A stretch of DNA of 63,909 nucleotides, taken from NCBI GenBank assembly GCA_014649575.1, contig BMTH01000023.1:1-63909 (forward strand), read 5' to 3'. The DNA is from Streptomyces griseoincarnatus. Lineage in GTDB: Bacteria > Actinomycetota > Actinomycetes > Streptomycetales > Streptomycetaceae. Shown here one piece after another: positions 1 through 8,478 of this stretch. The notes beneath the pieces are model-generated. The model searched no databases, was not told the origin of the DNA, and was given only the letters and a program-made list of their open reading frames with translations. The translations under genes and the position numbers were made by a program. Within the stretch, counting starts at the first letter, position 1; each line of letters opens with the position of its first letter.

Positions 1-142
1 GCCCAAGCACCTCGACGAGAAGGTCGCCCGCCTCCACCTGGACGCGCTCGGCGTCAAGCTCACCACGCTCCGCCAGGAGCAGGCGGCGTACATCGGCGTC
101 GAGCCCGAGGGCCCCTACAAGCCGGACCACTACCGCTACTGA
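1..142 (+). CDS. ahcY: S-adenosylhomocysteine hydrolase, C-terminal end (partial)
   Basis: This is the last 46 codons of a gene that enters from the left edge, read from base 2. The tail ending in GPYKPDHYRY is the highly conserved C-terminus of S-adenosylhomocysteine hydrolase, which splits SAH into adenosine and homocysteine in the methyl cycle in the cytosol. The Lys and Tyr of that tail reach into the NAD site of the neighbouring subunit in known structures. A strong hairpin follows ten bases after the stop, so the gene ends its own transcript. It looks like an ordinary core gene; everything to its right is accessory. Confidence 0.93.
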   Translation, partial: PKHLDEKVARLHLDALGVKLTTLRQEQAAYIGVEPEGPYKPDHYRY

Positions 143-151
143 CGACACGGG

Positions 152-199
152 GCGAAGGCCCGTCGCGGCTGTCCGGAGACAGCGGCGGCGGGCCTTCGC
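152..199 (+). terminator. Rho-independent-type hairpin after ahcY
   Basis: An 11-bp perfect inverted repeat (GCGAAGGCCCG at 152-162, CGGGCCTTCGC at 189-199) encloses a second small hairpin (GGCTGTC/GACAGC around 167-183). There is no T-run, as is usual in Streptomyces. It lies just past the ahcY stop and can serve as its terminator. Confidence 0.75.
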
Positions 200-269
200 G
201 GATCGTGGAGCGGGGTGCGCGTCGTGTGCGCCTGTCGTGTGTCGGTCGTCGGCCGGGGGCGCGGGCGGT

Positions 270-289
270 GCCCCGCGCTGTCGCGGGGC
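270..289 (-). terminator. Hairpin after the ABC permease
   Basis: GCCCCGCG at 270-277 pairs with CGCGGGGC at 282-289 across a 4-nt loop, four bases past the stop of the leftward ABC permease gene. It probably ends the leftward operon. Together with the ahcY hairpin it separates two convergent transcripts. Confidence 0.6.
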
Positions 290-293
290 GGAC

Positions 294-1079
294 CTACTTC
301 CCGTCGCGGTTGAAGGTCGAGGTGGACCAGAAGTAGCCGAGGACGGACAGGGCCAGGCACCAGACGACGGCGAGCCAGCCGTTGTGGCCGATCTCGGTGC
401 CCAGGAGCAGACCGCGCAGGGTCTCGATGGCCGGCGTGAAGGGCTGGTACTCGGCGATCGGCTGGAACCAGCCCGGCATCGAGTCGACCGGCACGAAGGC
501 GCTGGACAGCAGCGGCAGCAGGATCAAGGGCATGGCGTTGTTGCTGGCGGCCTCGGCGTTGGGGCTGACCAGACCCATGCCCACCGCGATCCAGGTGAGC
601 GCCAGCGTGAAGAGGGCGAGCAGACCGAAGGCGGCCAGCCACTCCAGGGCGGTGGCGTCCGTGGACCGGAAGCCGATGGCCACGCCGACGGCGCCGACGA
701 GGACCACGCTCAGGATCGACTGCAGGACGCTGCCGGCGACGTGTCCGACGAGGACCGAGGGCCGGTGGATGGCCATGGTGCGGAAGCGGGCGATGATGCC
801 CTCGCTCATGTCCATGGAGACGGAGACCGCGGTGCCGATGACGGTGGAACCGACGGTCATCAGCAGCAGGCCGGGGATGATGTAGGCGATGTAGGCGGAG
901 CGCCCTCCGCCGCCGATGCCCGCGCTCATGGTGTCGCCGAAGATGTAGACGAACAGCAGGAGCAGCATGATCGGCGTGAGCAGCAGGTTCAGGGTCAGCG
1001 ACGGGTAGCGGCGCGCGTGCAGCAGGTTGCGGCGCAGCATCGTGTTCGAGTCACGCACGGCGAGGGAGAGGGAGCTCAT
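294..1079 (-). CDS. ABC-2 type exporter permease (DrrB-like)
   Basis: Integral membrane half of an ABC exporter, 261 aa. After a soluble start (MSSLSLAVRDSNTML) come about six hydrophobic segments in the ABC-2 permease arrangement, beginning with a helix in LLLTPIMLLLLFVYIFG. Family knowledge: DrrB-type permeases pair with a DrrA-type ATPase to expel hydrophobic drugs or lipids. The start ATG overlaps the stop of the upstream ATPase by four bases (ATGA), so the two are translationally coupled and probably form one pump. It is the last gene of the operon DUF4097-ATPase-permease. The substrate cannot be told from sequence. Confidence 0.88.
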   Translation of the reverse strand: MSSLSLAVRDSNTMLRRNLLHARRYPSLTLNLLLTPIMLLLLFVYIFGDTMSAGIGGGGRSAYIAYIIPGLLLMTVGSTVIGTAVSVSMDMSEGIIARFRTMAIHRPSVLVGHVAGSVLQSILSVVLVGAVGVAIGFRSTDATALEWLAAFGLLALFTLALTWIAVGMGLVSPNAEAASNNAMPLILLPLLSSAFVPVDSMPGWFQPIAEYQPFTPAIETLRGLLLGTEIGHNGWLAVVWCLALSVLGYFWSTSTFNRDGK

Positions 1080-2032
1080 CGGACAGCCTCCTTGGGCTGG
1101 GTGGGGACGCCGGCGCCGCCGGTCAGGGCGAAGAACACGTCGTCGAGGTCGGGGGTGTGCACGGTGAGTTCGCTGGCCTCGATGCCGGCGGAGTCCAGCC
1201 AGTCGAGGATGGAACGCAGCTCGCGCTGGCTGCCCCCCGAGGGGACCTGGAGGGCGAGGGCGTCGTCGTCGCGGGTTGCCGGGTTCAGCGCGAGGGCGGC
1301 GGCCTGGTAGTCGGCGGGGTCGGTGAAGCGGAGCCGGACGTGGCCGCCGGGGACGAGGCGCTTGAGTTCGGCGGCGGTGCCCTCGGCGGCGATCTTTCCG
1401 TCGTTCAGCACGGCGATGCGGTCGGCGAGTTCGTCGGCCTCCTCCAGGTACTGCGTGGTGAGGAAGACGGTCACGCCGCCGGAGACCAGTTCGCGGATGA
1501 TGCCCCACATGTTGTGCCGGGACCGCGGGTCCAGGCCGGTGGTGGGCTCGTCCAGGAAGATGATCCGCGGGCCGCCGACCAGCGTCATCGCGATGTCCAG
1601 ACGGCGCTTCATACCGCCCGAGTAGGTCGAGGCGGGCTTCTTCGCCGCCTCCACCAGGTCGAAGCGCTCCAGCAGCTCGGCCGTCACCCGCCGCCCTTCC
1701 TGCTTCGACAGGTGGTGCAGGTCGGCCATGAGGAGCATGTTCTCCTCACCGGTGATCAGACCGTCGACCGCGGAGAACTGCCCCGTGACACCGATCGCGG
1801 CACGCACCGCCTGCGGGTCCGTGGCGAGGTCGTGGCCCGCGACCTGGGCCTGTCCGCCGCCGGCGGAGATGAGGGTGGAGAGGATCTGCACGGTGGTGGT
1901 CTTGCCGGCCCCGTTCGGACCGAGCAGGGAGAAGACCGTCCCTTCGGGAACTGTCAGGTCGATGCCGTCGAGCACGGTCTTGTCGCCGTACGACTTGCGC
2001 AGCCCGTTCGCTGCGATGGCCGGCTTGGTCAT
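1076..2032 (-). CDS. ABC exporter ATP-binding protein (DrrA-like)
   Basis: Cytosolic motor of the pump, 318 aa starting at MTKPAIAANGL. It has a Walker A (GPNGAGKTT, near residue 40), a Q-loop, the signature YSGGMKRRLD, Walker B IIFLDEPTTGLD and an H-loop region. The C-terminal part (after about residue 225) matches the DUF4162-type tail of daunorubicin-resistance ATPases (DDVFFALTGG). The start follows the DUF4097 stop by 25 bases with a GGAG-like site. A longer open frame upstream is non-coding Pro/Arg-rich sequence antisense to the DUF4097 gene. Drug-resistance class is inferred from family; the substrate is unknown. Confidence 0.92.
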   Translation of the reverse strand: MTKPAIAANGLRKSYGDKTVLDGIDLTVPEGTVFSLLGPNGAGKTTTVQILSTLISAGGGQAQVAGHDLATDPQAVRAAIGVTGQFSAVDGLITGEENMLLMADLHHLSKQEGRRVTAELLERFDLVEAAKKPASTYSGGMKRRLDIAMTLVGGPRIIFLDEPTTGLDPRSRHNMWGIIRELVSGGVTVFLTTQYLEEADELADRIAVLNDGKIAAEGTAAELKRLVPGGHVRLRFTDPADYQAAALALNPATRDDDALALQVPSGGSQRELRSILDWLDSAGIEASELTVHTPDLDDVFFALTGGAGVPTQPKEAVR

Positions 2033-2057
2033 GAGAGGGCTCCTTGTTGGGTGCGGG

Positions 2058-2750
2058 TCAGAGGCTGCGGGCGGTGATGTCGCCGTAGGAGGTGGTGGCG
2101 TGGATGATGAGCCCGGCGGCGGGTCCCTCGGTGTTGGTGAGGGTGTTGTCGATCCGGCCATGGCTGGTGCCGGCGTTGAGGGTGGCGGAGGTCGTGGGGG
2201 CGGCACCGATGGTGATGTCGCCCTGCTCCGTGCGGAGTGCGACCGTGCCGCGCACCGCTTCGGTGACACGGAGGTTGCCCTTCCGGGTGACGATCTCGGC
2301 GGTGCCGTTCAGGCGGTGGACGGTGACGTCGCCTGCGACGAGGGCGATGCGGGCGCCTTCGGTCTCGTCGAGTTCGACCGTGCCCTGGGTGCTGTCGAGG
2401 GTGACCTCGCCGAGGCGCCCGTGGCCCTTCAGTTCGGCGTCGGTGGCCTTGGCCTCGACGCGGGAGCCGGCGGGCAGGTGGACGGTCACCTCGACGATGC
2501 CGTAGGAACCGAGGATCCGATTCCTGACCGCGGGGGCGTCGATGCGCAGGACGCCGTCGGCGAAGGCGACCGTGGTCTTCTCCGCCGCCTGCATGTCGAG
2601 GTTCTTGGAGGCATCGGCGGCCAGGACCTCGACGGTGGTGTCCGTCCGGTCCGTCGCGGTGAACCGGATGCGTCCGGCCGGGATGTCGAGGACGGCCGCG
2701 ACGGGGGCGGGGGTGTCGAACCTCTGCATCGTGCACTCCTTCTTCTGCAT
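2058..2750 (-). CDS. DUF4097 family beta-repeat protein, copy 1
   Basis: A 230-aa protein made of repeating short beta-strand units (for example GTVELDETEGARIAL, GDVTVHRLNG, GNLRVTEAVRG, GDITIGAAPT), as in DUF4097 proteins, which are predicted single-stranded beta-helices of unknown role. No signal peptide or TM segment is visible. The start at 2750 was chosen because it has an AGGAG site and makes the protein exactly the length of its paralogue at 6569-7261; a second start with its own AAGGAG site lies at 2729 (MQRFDT). It is the first gene of the ABC exporter operon and shares much of its sequence and its whole promoter architecture with copy 2. Confidence 0.85.
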   Translation of the reverse strand: MQKKECTMQRFDTPAPVAAVLDIPAGRIRFTATDRTDTTVEVLAADASKNLDMQAAEKTTVAFADGVLRIDAPAVRNRILGSYGIVEVTVHLPAGSRVEAKATDAELKGHGRLGEVTLDSTQGTVELDETEGARIALVAGDVTVHRLNGTAEIVTRKGNLRVTEAVRGTVALRTEQGDITIGAAPTTSATLNAGTSHGRIDNTLTNTEGPAAGLIIHATTSYGDITARSL

Positions 2751-2771
2751 CGTGCGCTCCTGCGGACTGAT

Positions 2772-2941
2772 GTTTCTGATGACAGAAACGCTACGTTGCA
2801 TTCACTAAATAGGCAACGCAGTTGTTGCCTCAAGCGATAGTAAGTGCAGGTGAACGCAAGTGAATCATTGCAATGAGGCGGAACTTAATGCAACGACATC
2901 TCCTGCTTTCGTTGCAACAGATTGAGGGCGAATGCTATGCG
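2772..2941. promoter_or_regulatory. Divergent promoter/operator region, copy A
   Basis: Leftward promoter for DUF4097 copy 1: -35 TTGCCT (complement of 2811-2816), 17-bp spacer, -10 TAGCGT (complement of 2788-2793). An 18-bp inverted repeat GTTTCTG-ATGA-CAGAAAC (2772-2789) covers the -10 and start area. Rightward promoter-like elements: TTGCAA (2912-2917), 18-bp spacer, TATGCG (2936-2941). Several TTGCAA/ATGCAAC words lie between them. Every element recurs at 7290-7459 with the same spacing, but no regulator gene follows the rightward promoter here. Confidence 0.7.
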
Positions 2942-3435
2942 GGGGCCTCCGTGAGCGTGCAGGGGACCGCCATGCAGGCAGAAGGACCCACCCGGTGGGA
3001 GCCGGACCGGGGGAGGGGGGCCGTGAAGCCCGCGCAGCGCGTCGCCGCGCGCCGCGTGCGGCAGGGCACGGACGGCGTAGGGCAGGTACCGGCACGGAGT
3101 GAGGACGCCGGGCGGCCGGGCGGTGGGGGGACCGGCGTACCGGTGGGGGGCGGTACCGCGCGGCGCGGGCCTTCGCGCCGCCACGGCCGCGGGACGCGAC
3201 CAGTGCCGGAAGTCAGGGTCGCCATGCGATCAGTGAACCGGAGGCCCGCTCCCGGGACCATCCACCTCGGCCGGACCTCGACCGACTCTCAAGCGGCCTT
3301 GCGCGCAACGGCGTTCATGGCCCCCGGCGTCCGCGACACCGCGGCGTCCCACGAGGCCCTCACACGGACGGCTGCGGCCCGGTGCGTCCTCGACAGGTCG
3401 CACCGGGCCGCCGCCGTTCACCCCCGCGCACCGCG
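2942..3435. other. Gene-free gap with MMPL terminator
   Basis: No convincing gene lies between the orphan rightward promoter and the MMPL stop. Open frames here lack ribosome sites and have no recognisable product. A perfect 13-bp inverted repeat (GCGGCCCGGTGCG 3374-3386, CGCACCGGGCCGC 3399-3411) lies 25 bases beyond the MMPL stop and is a good terminator for that leftward operon. Confidence 0.6.
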
Positions 3436-5703
3436 TCAGTGCACGAGGTCCCTCTCCTGTTCCGGCGCGATCCGCGGAGCGGGCGGCGGCGGACCGGACG
3501 GCAGCCGCCGCTGCAGCCGCTCGCCCTCGACATCCACGTTGGGCAGCACCCGGCCGAGCCACTTCGGCAGCCACCAGGCGGCGTCGCCGAGCAGTGAGTG
3601 CACGGCGGGCACGATCGCCATCCGGACCACGAAGGCGTCGAACAGGACGGCCGAGGCGAGACCGAAGCCCATCATCGCGACCAGGTCCTCGTCCTCCACG
3701 ACGAAGCCCGAGAAGACGCTGATCATGATGACCGCGGCGGCGGCGACCACCCGCCCGCTGTGGTGGAAGCCGGAGACCACGGCCTCCTTGGCCCGGACGC
3801 CGTGGACGTAGGCCTCACGCATCCGCGTGACCAGGAAGACCTCGTAGTCCATGGCGAGGCCGAAGACCACACCGATCATGAAGATCGGCATCGTCGTCAT
3901 GATGGGGCCGGTCTGCTCGATGCCGAAGAAGTCGGCGGCCCACCCCCACTGGAACACCGCGACCAGCGCGCCCAGGGCCGCGCTCACCGAGAGCAGGAAG
4001 CCGAGCGCGGCCTTCAGCGGGACCAGGAGCGAACGGAACACCAGGAGCAGCAGCAGGAAGGCCAGGCCGACCACCAGGGCCAGGTAGGGCAGCAGCGCGT
4101 CGGACAGGGTCTGCGAGAAGTCGATGAACAGCGCGGTCTGGCCGGTCACCAGGATTTCGGTGGCCCCCGCGGACGCCCCGAGCGAAGCGGCCCGCGCACG
4201 GATGTCCTTGACGAGCTGTTCGGTCCGGGCGTCGGTCGGGCCGGTCTCGGGGACGACGCTGAGGATGGCGGTGTCGCCCGCCTCGTTGGGGTTGGCCTTG
4301 GAGACCGAGGCGACGCCCGGGGTCTTCTTCAGCGCCGCGCCGACCTTGTCGCCGGCGGCGGCCGCGTCCGCGCCCTCGACGGTCACCGTCAGCGGGCCGT
4401 TGAAGCCGGGGCCGAAGGAGTCGGACAGCAAGTCGTACGCCTTGCGCTGGGTGGTGTCGGCCGCCATCGTGCCCTCGCCGGGCAGGCCGAGCTCCAGCTT
4501 GGTGGCGGGCAGGGCGAGCGCGCCGAGGCCGGCCACCGCGACGACGAGCACGACCACCGGGCGGCGCACCACGAACGAGGCCCAGCGGGTGGACAGGTTC
4601 GGGCTGGTCCGCGCGGCCAGCTTCGCGGCCTTCTTCTCACTCCTGCGCAGCTTGCGCGCCGACAGCGGCTTCCTGGTCTGCACGAGCCGCCGGTCCGCCA
4701 CCCGCAGGACCCGGCGCGGCGCGAAGCCGAGCAGGGCGGGCACGAAGGTGACCGCGATCAGTACGGCGACGGCGACCGTACCCGCCGCGGCGAGGCCCAT
4801 CTTGGTGAGGATCGGGATGTCGACGACCGCGAGGCCGGCCAGCGCGATGATGACCGTGAGCCCGGCGAAGACGACAGCGGAACCGGCCGTGCCGGTCGCG
4901 ACGCCCGCCGCCTCCTGGGGGGCGCGGCCCTCGGCGATCTCGGCCCGGTAGCGGGAGACGACGAACAGCGCGTAGTCGATGCCGACCGCGAGGCCGATCA
5001 TCATCGCCAGCGTCCCGGTCGTGGCGGACAGCCCGAGGGCGCTGCCGAGCGCGGCGATGGCGGAGGTGCCGACGGCGACGCCGATCAGTGCCGTGAGCAG
5101 CGGCATGCCGGCGGCGATCAGCGAGCCGAAGGTGAGGAACAGGACGACGGCGGAGATCAGCACGCCGATCTGCTCGCCGGTGCCGGACATGGTCTGCTCG
5201 ACCATCACCGCGTCCCCGCCCGCCTCGACGGTCAGACCGCCCTCGCGGGCCCGGTCGGTGGCCGCGGTGAGCGCGTCACGGGCCTCGTCGGTGAGGTCGG
5301 GCGCGGCGACCTCGTAGGTCACCACGGTGTAGGCGGTACGACCGTCCTCGCTGACCGAGCCGGCCGTGAACGGGTCGGCGACGCCCGCCACCTGGGGGGC
5401 CTTGCCGAGTTCGCCGACGAGCGCGCCGATCGCCGCCTTCTCGGCGTCGACGCTCCCGCCCTCGGGCACGCGGAGCACCACACGGGCGGTGGCACCGTCG
5501 GTACCGGAGTCCGGGAACTTCTCCTCGAGCAGGTCGAACGCCCTCTGCGACTCGGTGCCCGGCATCGAGAACCGGTCGGTGGGCGGTGCGGGCGCGGACG
5601 CGGCCGCGGCACCGACGCCGCAGACGATCAGTACCCACAGCAGGGTGACGAGGCCGCGACGCCGGAAGGCGAAGCGGCCGAGTGCGTACAGGAAGGTAGC
5701 CAC
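3436..5703 (-). CDS. MMPL-family RND transporter
   Basis: Large inner-membrane exporter, about 755 aa, with the MMPL layout: one TM helix, a soluble domain (about residues 45-170), five TM helices, a basic cytosolic stretch (about 335-375), then TM, a second soluble domain and five more TM helices. The paired Asp-Tyr motifs GIDYALFVVSRY and AMDYEVFLVTRM, used for proton relay in this family, are both present. Start: a GTG at 5703 gives the family-like N-terminus (V/M)ATFLYALGRFAFRRR behind a GGAAG; an ATG at 5721 adds six residues with no ribosome site. Family members export lipids or drugs. It is the last gene of DUF4097-GtrA-MMPL, about 335 bases after GtrA. Confidence 0.9.
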   Translation of the reverse strand: MATFLYALGRFAFRRRGLVTLLWVLIVCGVGAAAASAPAPPTDRFSMPGTESQRAFDLLEEKFPDSGTDGATARVVLRVPEGGSVDAEKAAIGALVGELGKAPQVAGVADPFTAGSVSEDGRTAYTVVTYEVAAPDLTDEARDALTAATDRAREGGLTVEAGGDAVMVEQTMSGTGEQIGVLISAVVLFLTFGSLIAAGMPLLTALIGVAVGTSAIAALGSALGLSATTGTLAMMIGLAVGIDYALFVVSRYRAEIAEGRAPQEAAGVATGTAGSAVVFAGLTVIIALAGLAVVDIPILTKMGLAAAGTVAVAVLIAVTFVPALLGFAPRRVLRVADRRLVQTRKPLSARKLRRSEKKAAKLAARTSPNLSTRWASFVVRRPVVVLVVAVAGLGALALPATKLELGLPGEGTMAADTTQRKAYDLLSDSFGPGFNGPLTVTVEGADAAAAGDKVGAALKKTPGVASVSKANPNEAGDTAILSVVPETGPTDARTEQLVKDIRARAASLGASAGATEILVTGQTALFIDFSQTLSDALLPYLALVVGLAFLLLLLVFRSLLVPLKAALGFLLSVSAALGALVAVFQWGWAADFFGIEQTGPIMTTMPIFMIGVVFGLAMDYEVFLVTRMREAYVHGVRAKEAVVSGFHHSGRVVAAAAVIMISVFSGFVVEDEDLVAMMGFGLASAVLFDAFVVRMAIVPAVHSLLGDAAWWLPKWLGRVLPNVDVEGERLQRRLPSGPPPPAPRIAPEQERDLVH

Positions 5704-5944
5704 GGGAAACCGCACTTCCATCGGATGAGGGGGGTGATGAGCAGGGTGATGAGGAGCGTGACGGGGAACGCGTGCGGCCGGCCGTTTTGTCGTACGGACA
5801 TGACGACCGGGCGGACGGCTCCGCCACACGGACACGTTGACCCAGCCGGGAACCGCGAGGCTGGATCCTCCACGGAAGAAGGACTGATCCTCGAGCGGAC
5901 GCCGAGCGGACGAACCGGTTCCGGCCGTCCGCCGCACGGGACTT

Positions 5945-6035
5945 CGCGGTACGCGGCTCCGCGGTACGGGGCCCGCCGTACGGGGCCGGCCCGCCGTACG
6001 GGGGAGGCCCGCCGTACGGGGGAGGGGGGCGTACG
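5945..6035. repeat. Short tandem repeats between GtrA and MMPL
   Basis: Units around GCCGTACGGGG repeat about five times with small changes (GCGGTACGCGG, GCGGTACGGGG, then CCGCCGTACGGGG three times). They lie immediately after the GtrA stop, in the untranslated part of the operon. Repeated CCGTACGG cores can pair with each other, so a transcript structure that dampens read-through into MMPL is possible but unproven. Confidence 0.55.
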
Positions 6036-6038
6036 CGC

Positions 6039-6539
6039 CTACGCCGCCGCGAGGACGCGGGAGGCCGACGCCTGCGGCGCCGAGGGGTGTACGGCACGGG
6101 CGGGGCGGCCGGCGAAGACGTACAGGCGCAGGACGAGGAAGCGGCCCGCGCCGGCGAGGCCCGCGGCGCCGAGATAGACGAGCTGCTCGGCCGGCGGGCC
6201 GGCGGAGGGCTGCACCAGGTGCAGGACGTGAACGGCGATGCCGGTCGCGAGGAAGGCGGCGGTCGCCGAGCCCGCCGACTGCCAGTGCTCCCGCCATCCG
6301 GCGCCGCGCCCCTTGGCGAAGGTGAAGCGGGCGTGGAGCTCCGTGCACAGCAGGGTGGAGACGATGGTGACGATGGCGTTCGAGACCGCCCAGGGCATCG
6401 TCACGGCCAGCAGCGGTACCGCGAAGCTGGAGAGGACTCCGACACCGCCGCCGGAGAGCACGAACCGTACGAACGAGGTGACCGGCCCGGGACCGGCCGA
6501 AGCCGCCACCTCGCACCTCTTTCCGGGCAGCGGCTTCAT
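6039..6539 (-). CDS. GtrA-like membrane protein
   Basis: A 166-aa protein with four hydrophobic segments and the GtrA signature: FVRFVLSGGGVGVLSS in TM1, the TELHARFTFAKG loop after TM2, and a basic end to TM4 (RFLVLRLYVF). GtrA proteins are small four-TM flippase or carrier helpers, often for polyprenyl-linked sugars. It starts 30 bases after the DUF4097 copy 2 stop behind an AAGGAC-type site and precedes the MMPL transporter, so it probably belongs to one export operon. Which lipid or sugar it handles is not visible. Confidence 0.82.
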   Translation of the reverse strand: MKPLPGKRCEVAASAGPGPVTSFVRFVLSGGGVGVLSSFAVPLLAVTMPWAVSNAIVTIVSTLLCTELHARFTFAKGRGAGWREHWQSAGSATAAFLATGIAVHVLHLVQPSAGPPAEQLVYLGAAGLAGAGRFLVLRLYVFAGRPARAVHPSAPQASASRVLAAA

Positions 6540-6568
6540 GGTGGTGTCCTTCCTGGTGTCGAGGGCTG

Positions 6569-7261
6569 CTACAGGCTGCGGGCGGTGACGTCGCCGTAGC
6601 CGGTGGTGGCGTGGAGGGTGAGTGCGGCGTCGGGGCCGTCGGTGTTGGTGAGGGTGTTGTCGATGCGTCCGTAGGCGGTGCCGGCGTCGAGGGTGGCGGA
6701 GGTGCCGCGGGCGGCGCCGACGGTGATGTCGCCGTGCTCGGTGCGCAGGGTGACGCTGCCGCTGACGGCCTCGGTGACGCGGAGGTCGCCCTTCTGGGTG
6801 GTGATTTCGGCGGGGCCGTTGAGGCGGTGGACGGTGATGTCGCCGGCGAGGAGGGAGAGGCGGACGGTCGCGGCCTCGTCGAGCTTGACCGCGCCCTGCG
6901 CCCCCTCGAAGACCACGTCGCCGAGGCGTCCGACGCCCCTGAGTTCGGCGCTGGCGGCCTTCGCCTCGACGCGGGAGCCGACGGGCAGCTGGACGGTCAC
7001 CTCGAGGGCACCCGTAGCGCCGAGGAGCCGGTTCTTGGCCGGCGGGGCGTCGATGCGCAGGACACCGTCGGCGTAGGTGACCGTGGTCTGCTCCGCCGCC
7101 TTCACGTCGCGGCTCTTGGAGGCGTTGGCGGGCAGGATCTCGACGGTGGTGTCGGTCCGGTCGGCGGCGATGAACCGCAGGTGCCCGGCGGGGACGTCGA
7201 GGACGGCCGCGACGGGGGCGGGGGTGTCGAACTTCCGTGTCGCGTTCTTGTCCAGTCGCAT
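6569..7261 (-). CDS. DUF4097 family beta-repeat protein, copy 2
   Basis: Paralogue of the 2058-2750 product, also exactly 230 aa, with the same order of beta-repeat units (RFDTPAPVAAVLD changes to KFDTPAPVAAVLD; GDITVHRLNGPAEITTQKGD; YGRIDNTLTNTDG; TGYGDVTARSL). Cytosolic by sequence. The start follows AAGGAG by six bases. It opens the operon continuing with GtrA and MMPL, while its twin opens the ABC exporter operon. The two DUF4097 genes and their promoters therefore arose by duplication and were attached to different efflux modules. Biochemical role unknown. Confidence 0.85.
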   Translation of the reverse strand: MRLDKNATRKFDTPAPVAAVLDVPAGHLRFIAADRTDTTVEILPANASKSRDVKAAEQTTVTYADGVLRIDAPPAKNRLLGATGALEVTVQLPVGSRVEAKAASAELRGVGRLGDVVFEGAQGAVKLDEAATVRLSLLAGDITVHRLNGPAEITTQKGDLRVTEAVSGSVTLRTEHGDITVGAARGTSATLDAGTAYGRIDNTLTNTDGPDAALTLHATTGYGDVTARSL

Positions 7262-7289
7262 GGTGCGCTCCTTCGTCCTTCGTCCCGTT

Positions 7290-7459
7290 GTTTCTGATGA
7301 TGGAAACGCTACGTTGCGTTCATGGTTCTGGCAACTCGTTCGTCGCATGGAGCTGGCATTAGTGCAGGTGCAAGCCTAGAAAACGTTGCAATGACTACAA
7401 AGCTAATGCAACCAACCCTCCGTCTTTCGTTGCAATGGATTGAGATTGAACGCTATGAT
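7290..7459. promoter_or_regulatory. Divergent promoter/operator region, copy B
   Basis: Leftward: -35 TTGCCA (complement of 7329-7334), 17-bp spacer, -10 TAGCGT (complement of 7306-7311), with the imperfect repeat GTTTCTGATGATGGAAAC (7290-7307). Rightward: TTGCAA (7430-7435), 18-bp spacer, TATGAT (7454-7459), driving the regulator at 7520. Words GTTGCAATG and TAATGCAAC lie between. All parts match copy A in order and spacing. The likely ligand is the divergently encoded regulator (inference). Confidence 0.72.
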
Positions 7460-7519
7460 GGAAACCGCGACGGCGGCAGACACCACCAACCGCACCCCGA
7501 ACCACGTGAGGAGACCGCG

Positions 7520-8284
7520 ATGCCGGGAGGCAGGCTCACCCAGCAGGAACGCCAGCAGATCGCGCTGGGACTGGCCGACGGCCTCGCCTACGCCGAGATC
7601 GCCAGGCGCCTGGACCGCCCCACCTCGACGATCACGCGCGAGGTGATGCGCAACGGCGGCCCCACCTCCTACCGCGCCGACCTGGCCCACCGCGCCGCCG
7701 AACACCGCGCCCACCGCCGCCGGCAGACCGCGCCCCGCGACCCCAGGACGCCCGCGCAGCCCCACGGGCGCGACGCCGAGGCGGTGCGCGAGTACGAGGA
7801 GGTGTTCACCACCGTCGTCATGGCCTCGGGCATGCCCAAGATGATGGCCCGCGTGCTGGCCTGCCTCTGCCTCACCGACTCGGGCAGCCTCACCGCCTCC
7901 GACCTCGCCCAGCGCCTCCAGGTCAGCCCGGCGTCCGTGTCCAAGGCGATCGCGTTCCTGGAGAGCCAGGGCTTCGTCCGCCGCGAACGCGACGAACGCC
8001 GCCGCGAGCGCTACGTCGTCGACGACGACGTCTGGTACCAGTCGATGATGGCCAGCGCCCGGTCCATCGCCCAGGTCGTCGAGACCGCACGGCAGGGCGT
8101 CGGCGTCCTCGGCTCCCACACCCCGGCCGGCGCCCGCCTGGAGAACATCGCCCGCTTCCTGGACTTCGTCTCCGAGAGCACCGCCCGCGCCGCGGAACAG
8201 GCCCGCGACGTCCTCTACACCAAGCCCGAGCGCACCGAGCCCGAGCACCTCACGTCCGGGACGACCTCGGACGGCGCCGCCTGA
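7520..8284 (+). CDS. Two-domain regulator: IS30/Tra8-type HTH plus MarR/GbsR-like domain
   Basis: A 254-aa transcription factor. Residues about 5-45 (RLTQQERQQIALGLADGL..., then a helix-turn-helix with STITREV) match the HTH_38 element of IS30 transposases. Residues about 80-170 hold a winged helix of MarR/GbsR type (LTASDLAQRLQVSPASVSKA, then FVRRERDERRRERY as wing). The C-terminal third is helical, probably for dimerisation. The start has GAGGAG eight bases upstream; an earlier in-frame ATG lacks a site. It is divergent from DUF4097-GtrA-MMPL and probably autoregulates and controls both duplicated promoters (inference). No transposase catalytic domain is present. Confidence 0.82.
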   Translation: MPGGRLTQQERQQIALGLADGLAYAEIARRLDRPTSTITREVMRNGGPTSYRADLAHRAAEHRAHRRRQTAPRDPRTPAQPHGRDAEAVREYEEVFTTVVMASGMPKMMARVLACLCLTDSGSLTASDLAQRLQVSPASVSKAIAFLESQGFVRRERDERRRERYVVDDDVWYQSMMASARSIAQVVETARQGVGVLGSHTPAGARLENIARFLDFVSESTARAAEQARDVLYTKPERTEPEHLTSGTTSDGAA

Positions 8285-8478
8285 GCCACGCCCCACCCGC
8301 CCTCACCCTCCACCAGCGGACCTGCGGCCCCCGCGCGGACACAGGCCCGCCCGACGGCCGACGCCCGGTGCGCCTGCCCACGACGTGCCCGCGCGCCCGA
8401 CGCGCCCGATCGCCGTGCACCGTCCCAGGGCCCACCGCAGGCTCACTCACCGCAGACCCGCTGAAGCCTCGCCGGCAG

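Noticed and set aside
3598..6177. Rightward open frame of about 860 codons opposite the MMPL gene
   Set aside because: Antisense shadow of a GC-rich gene; Arg/Gly/Asp/His-rich translation with no domains, while the opposite strand encodes a clear MMPL transporter.
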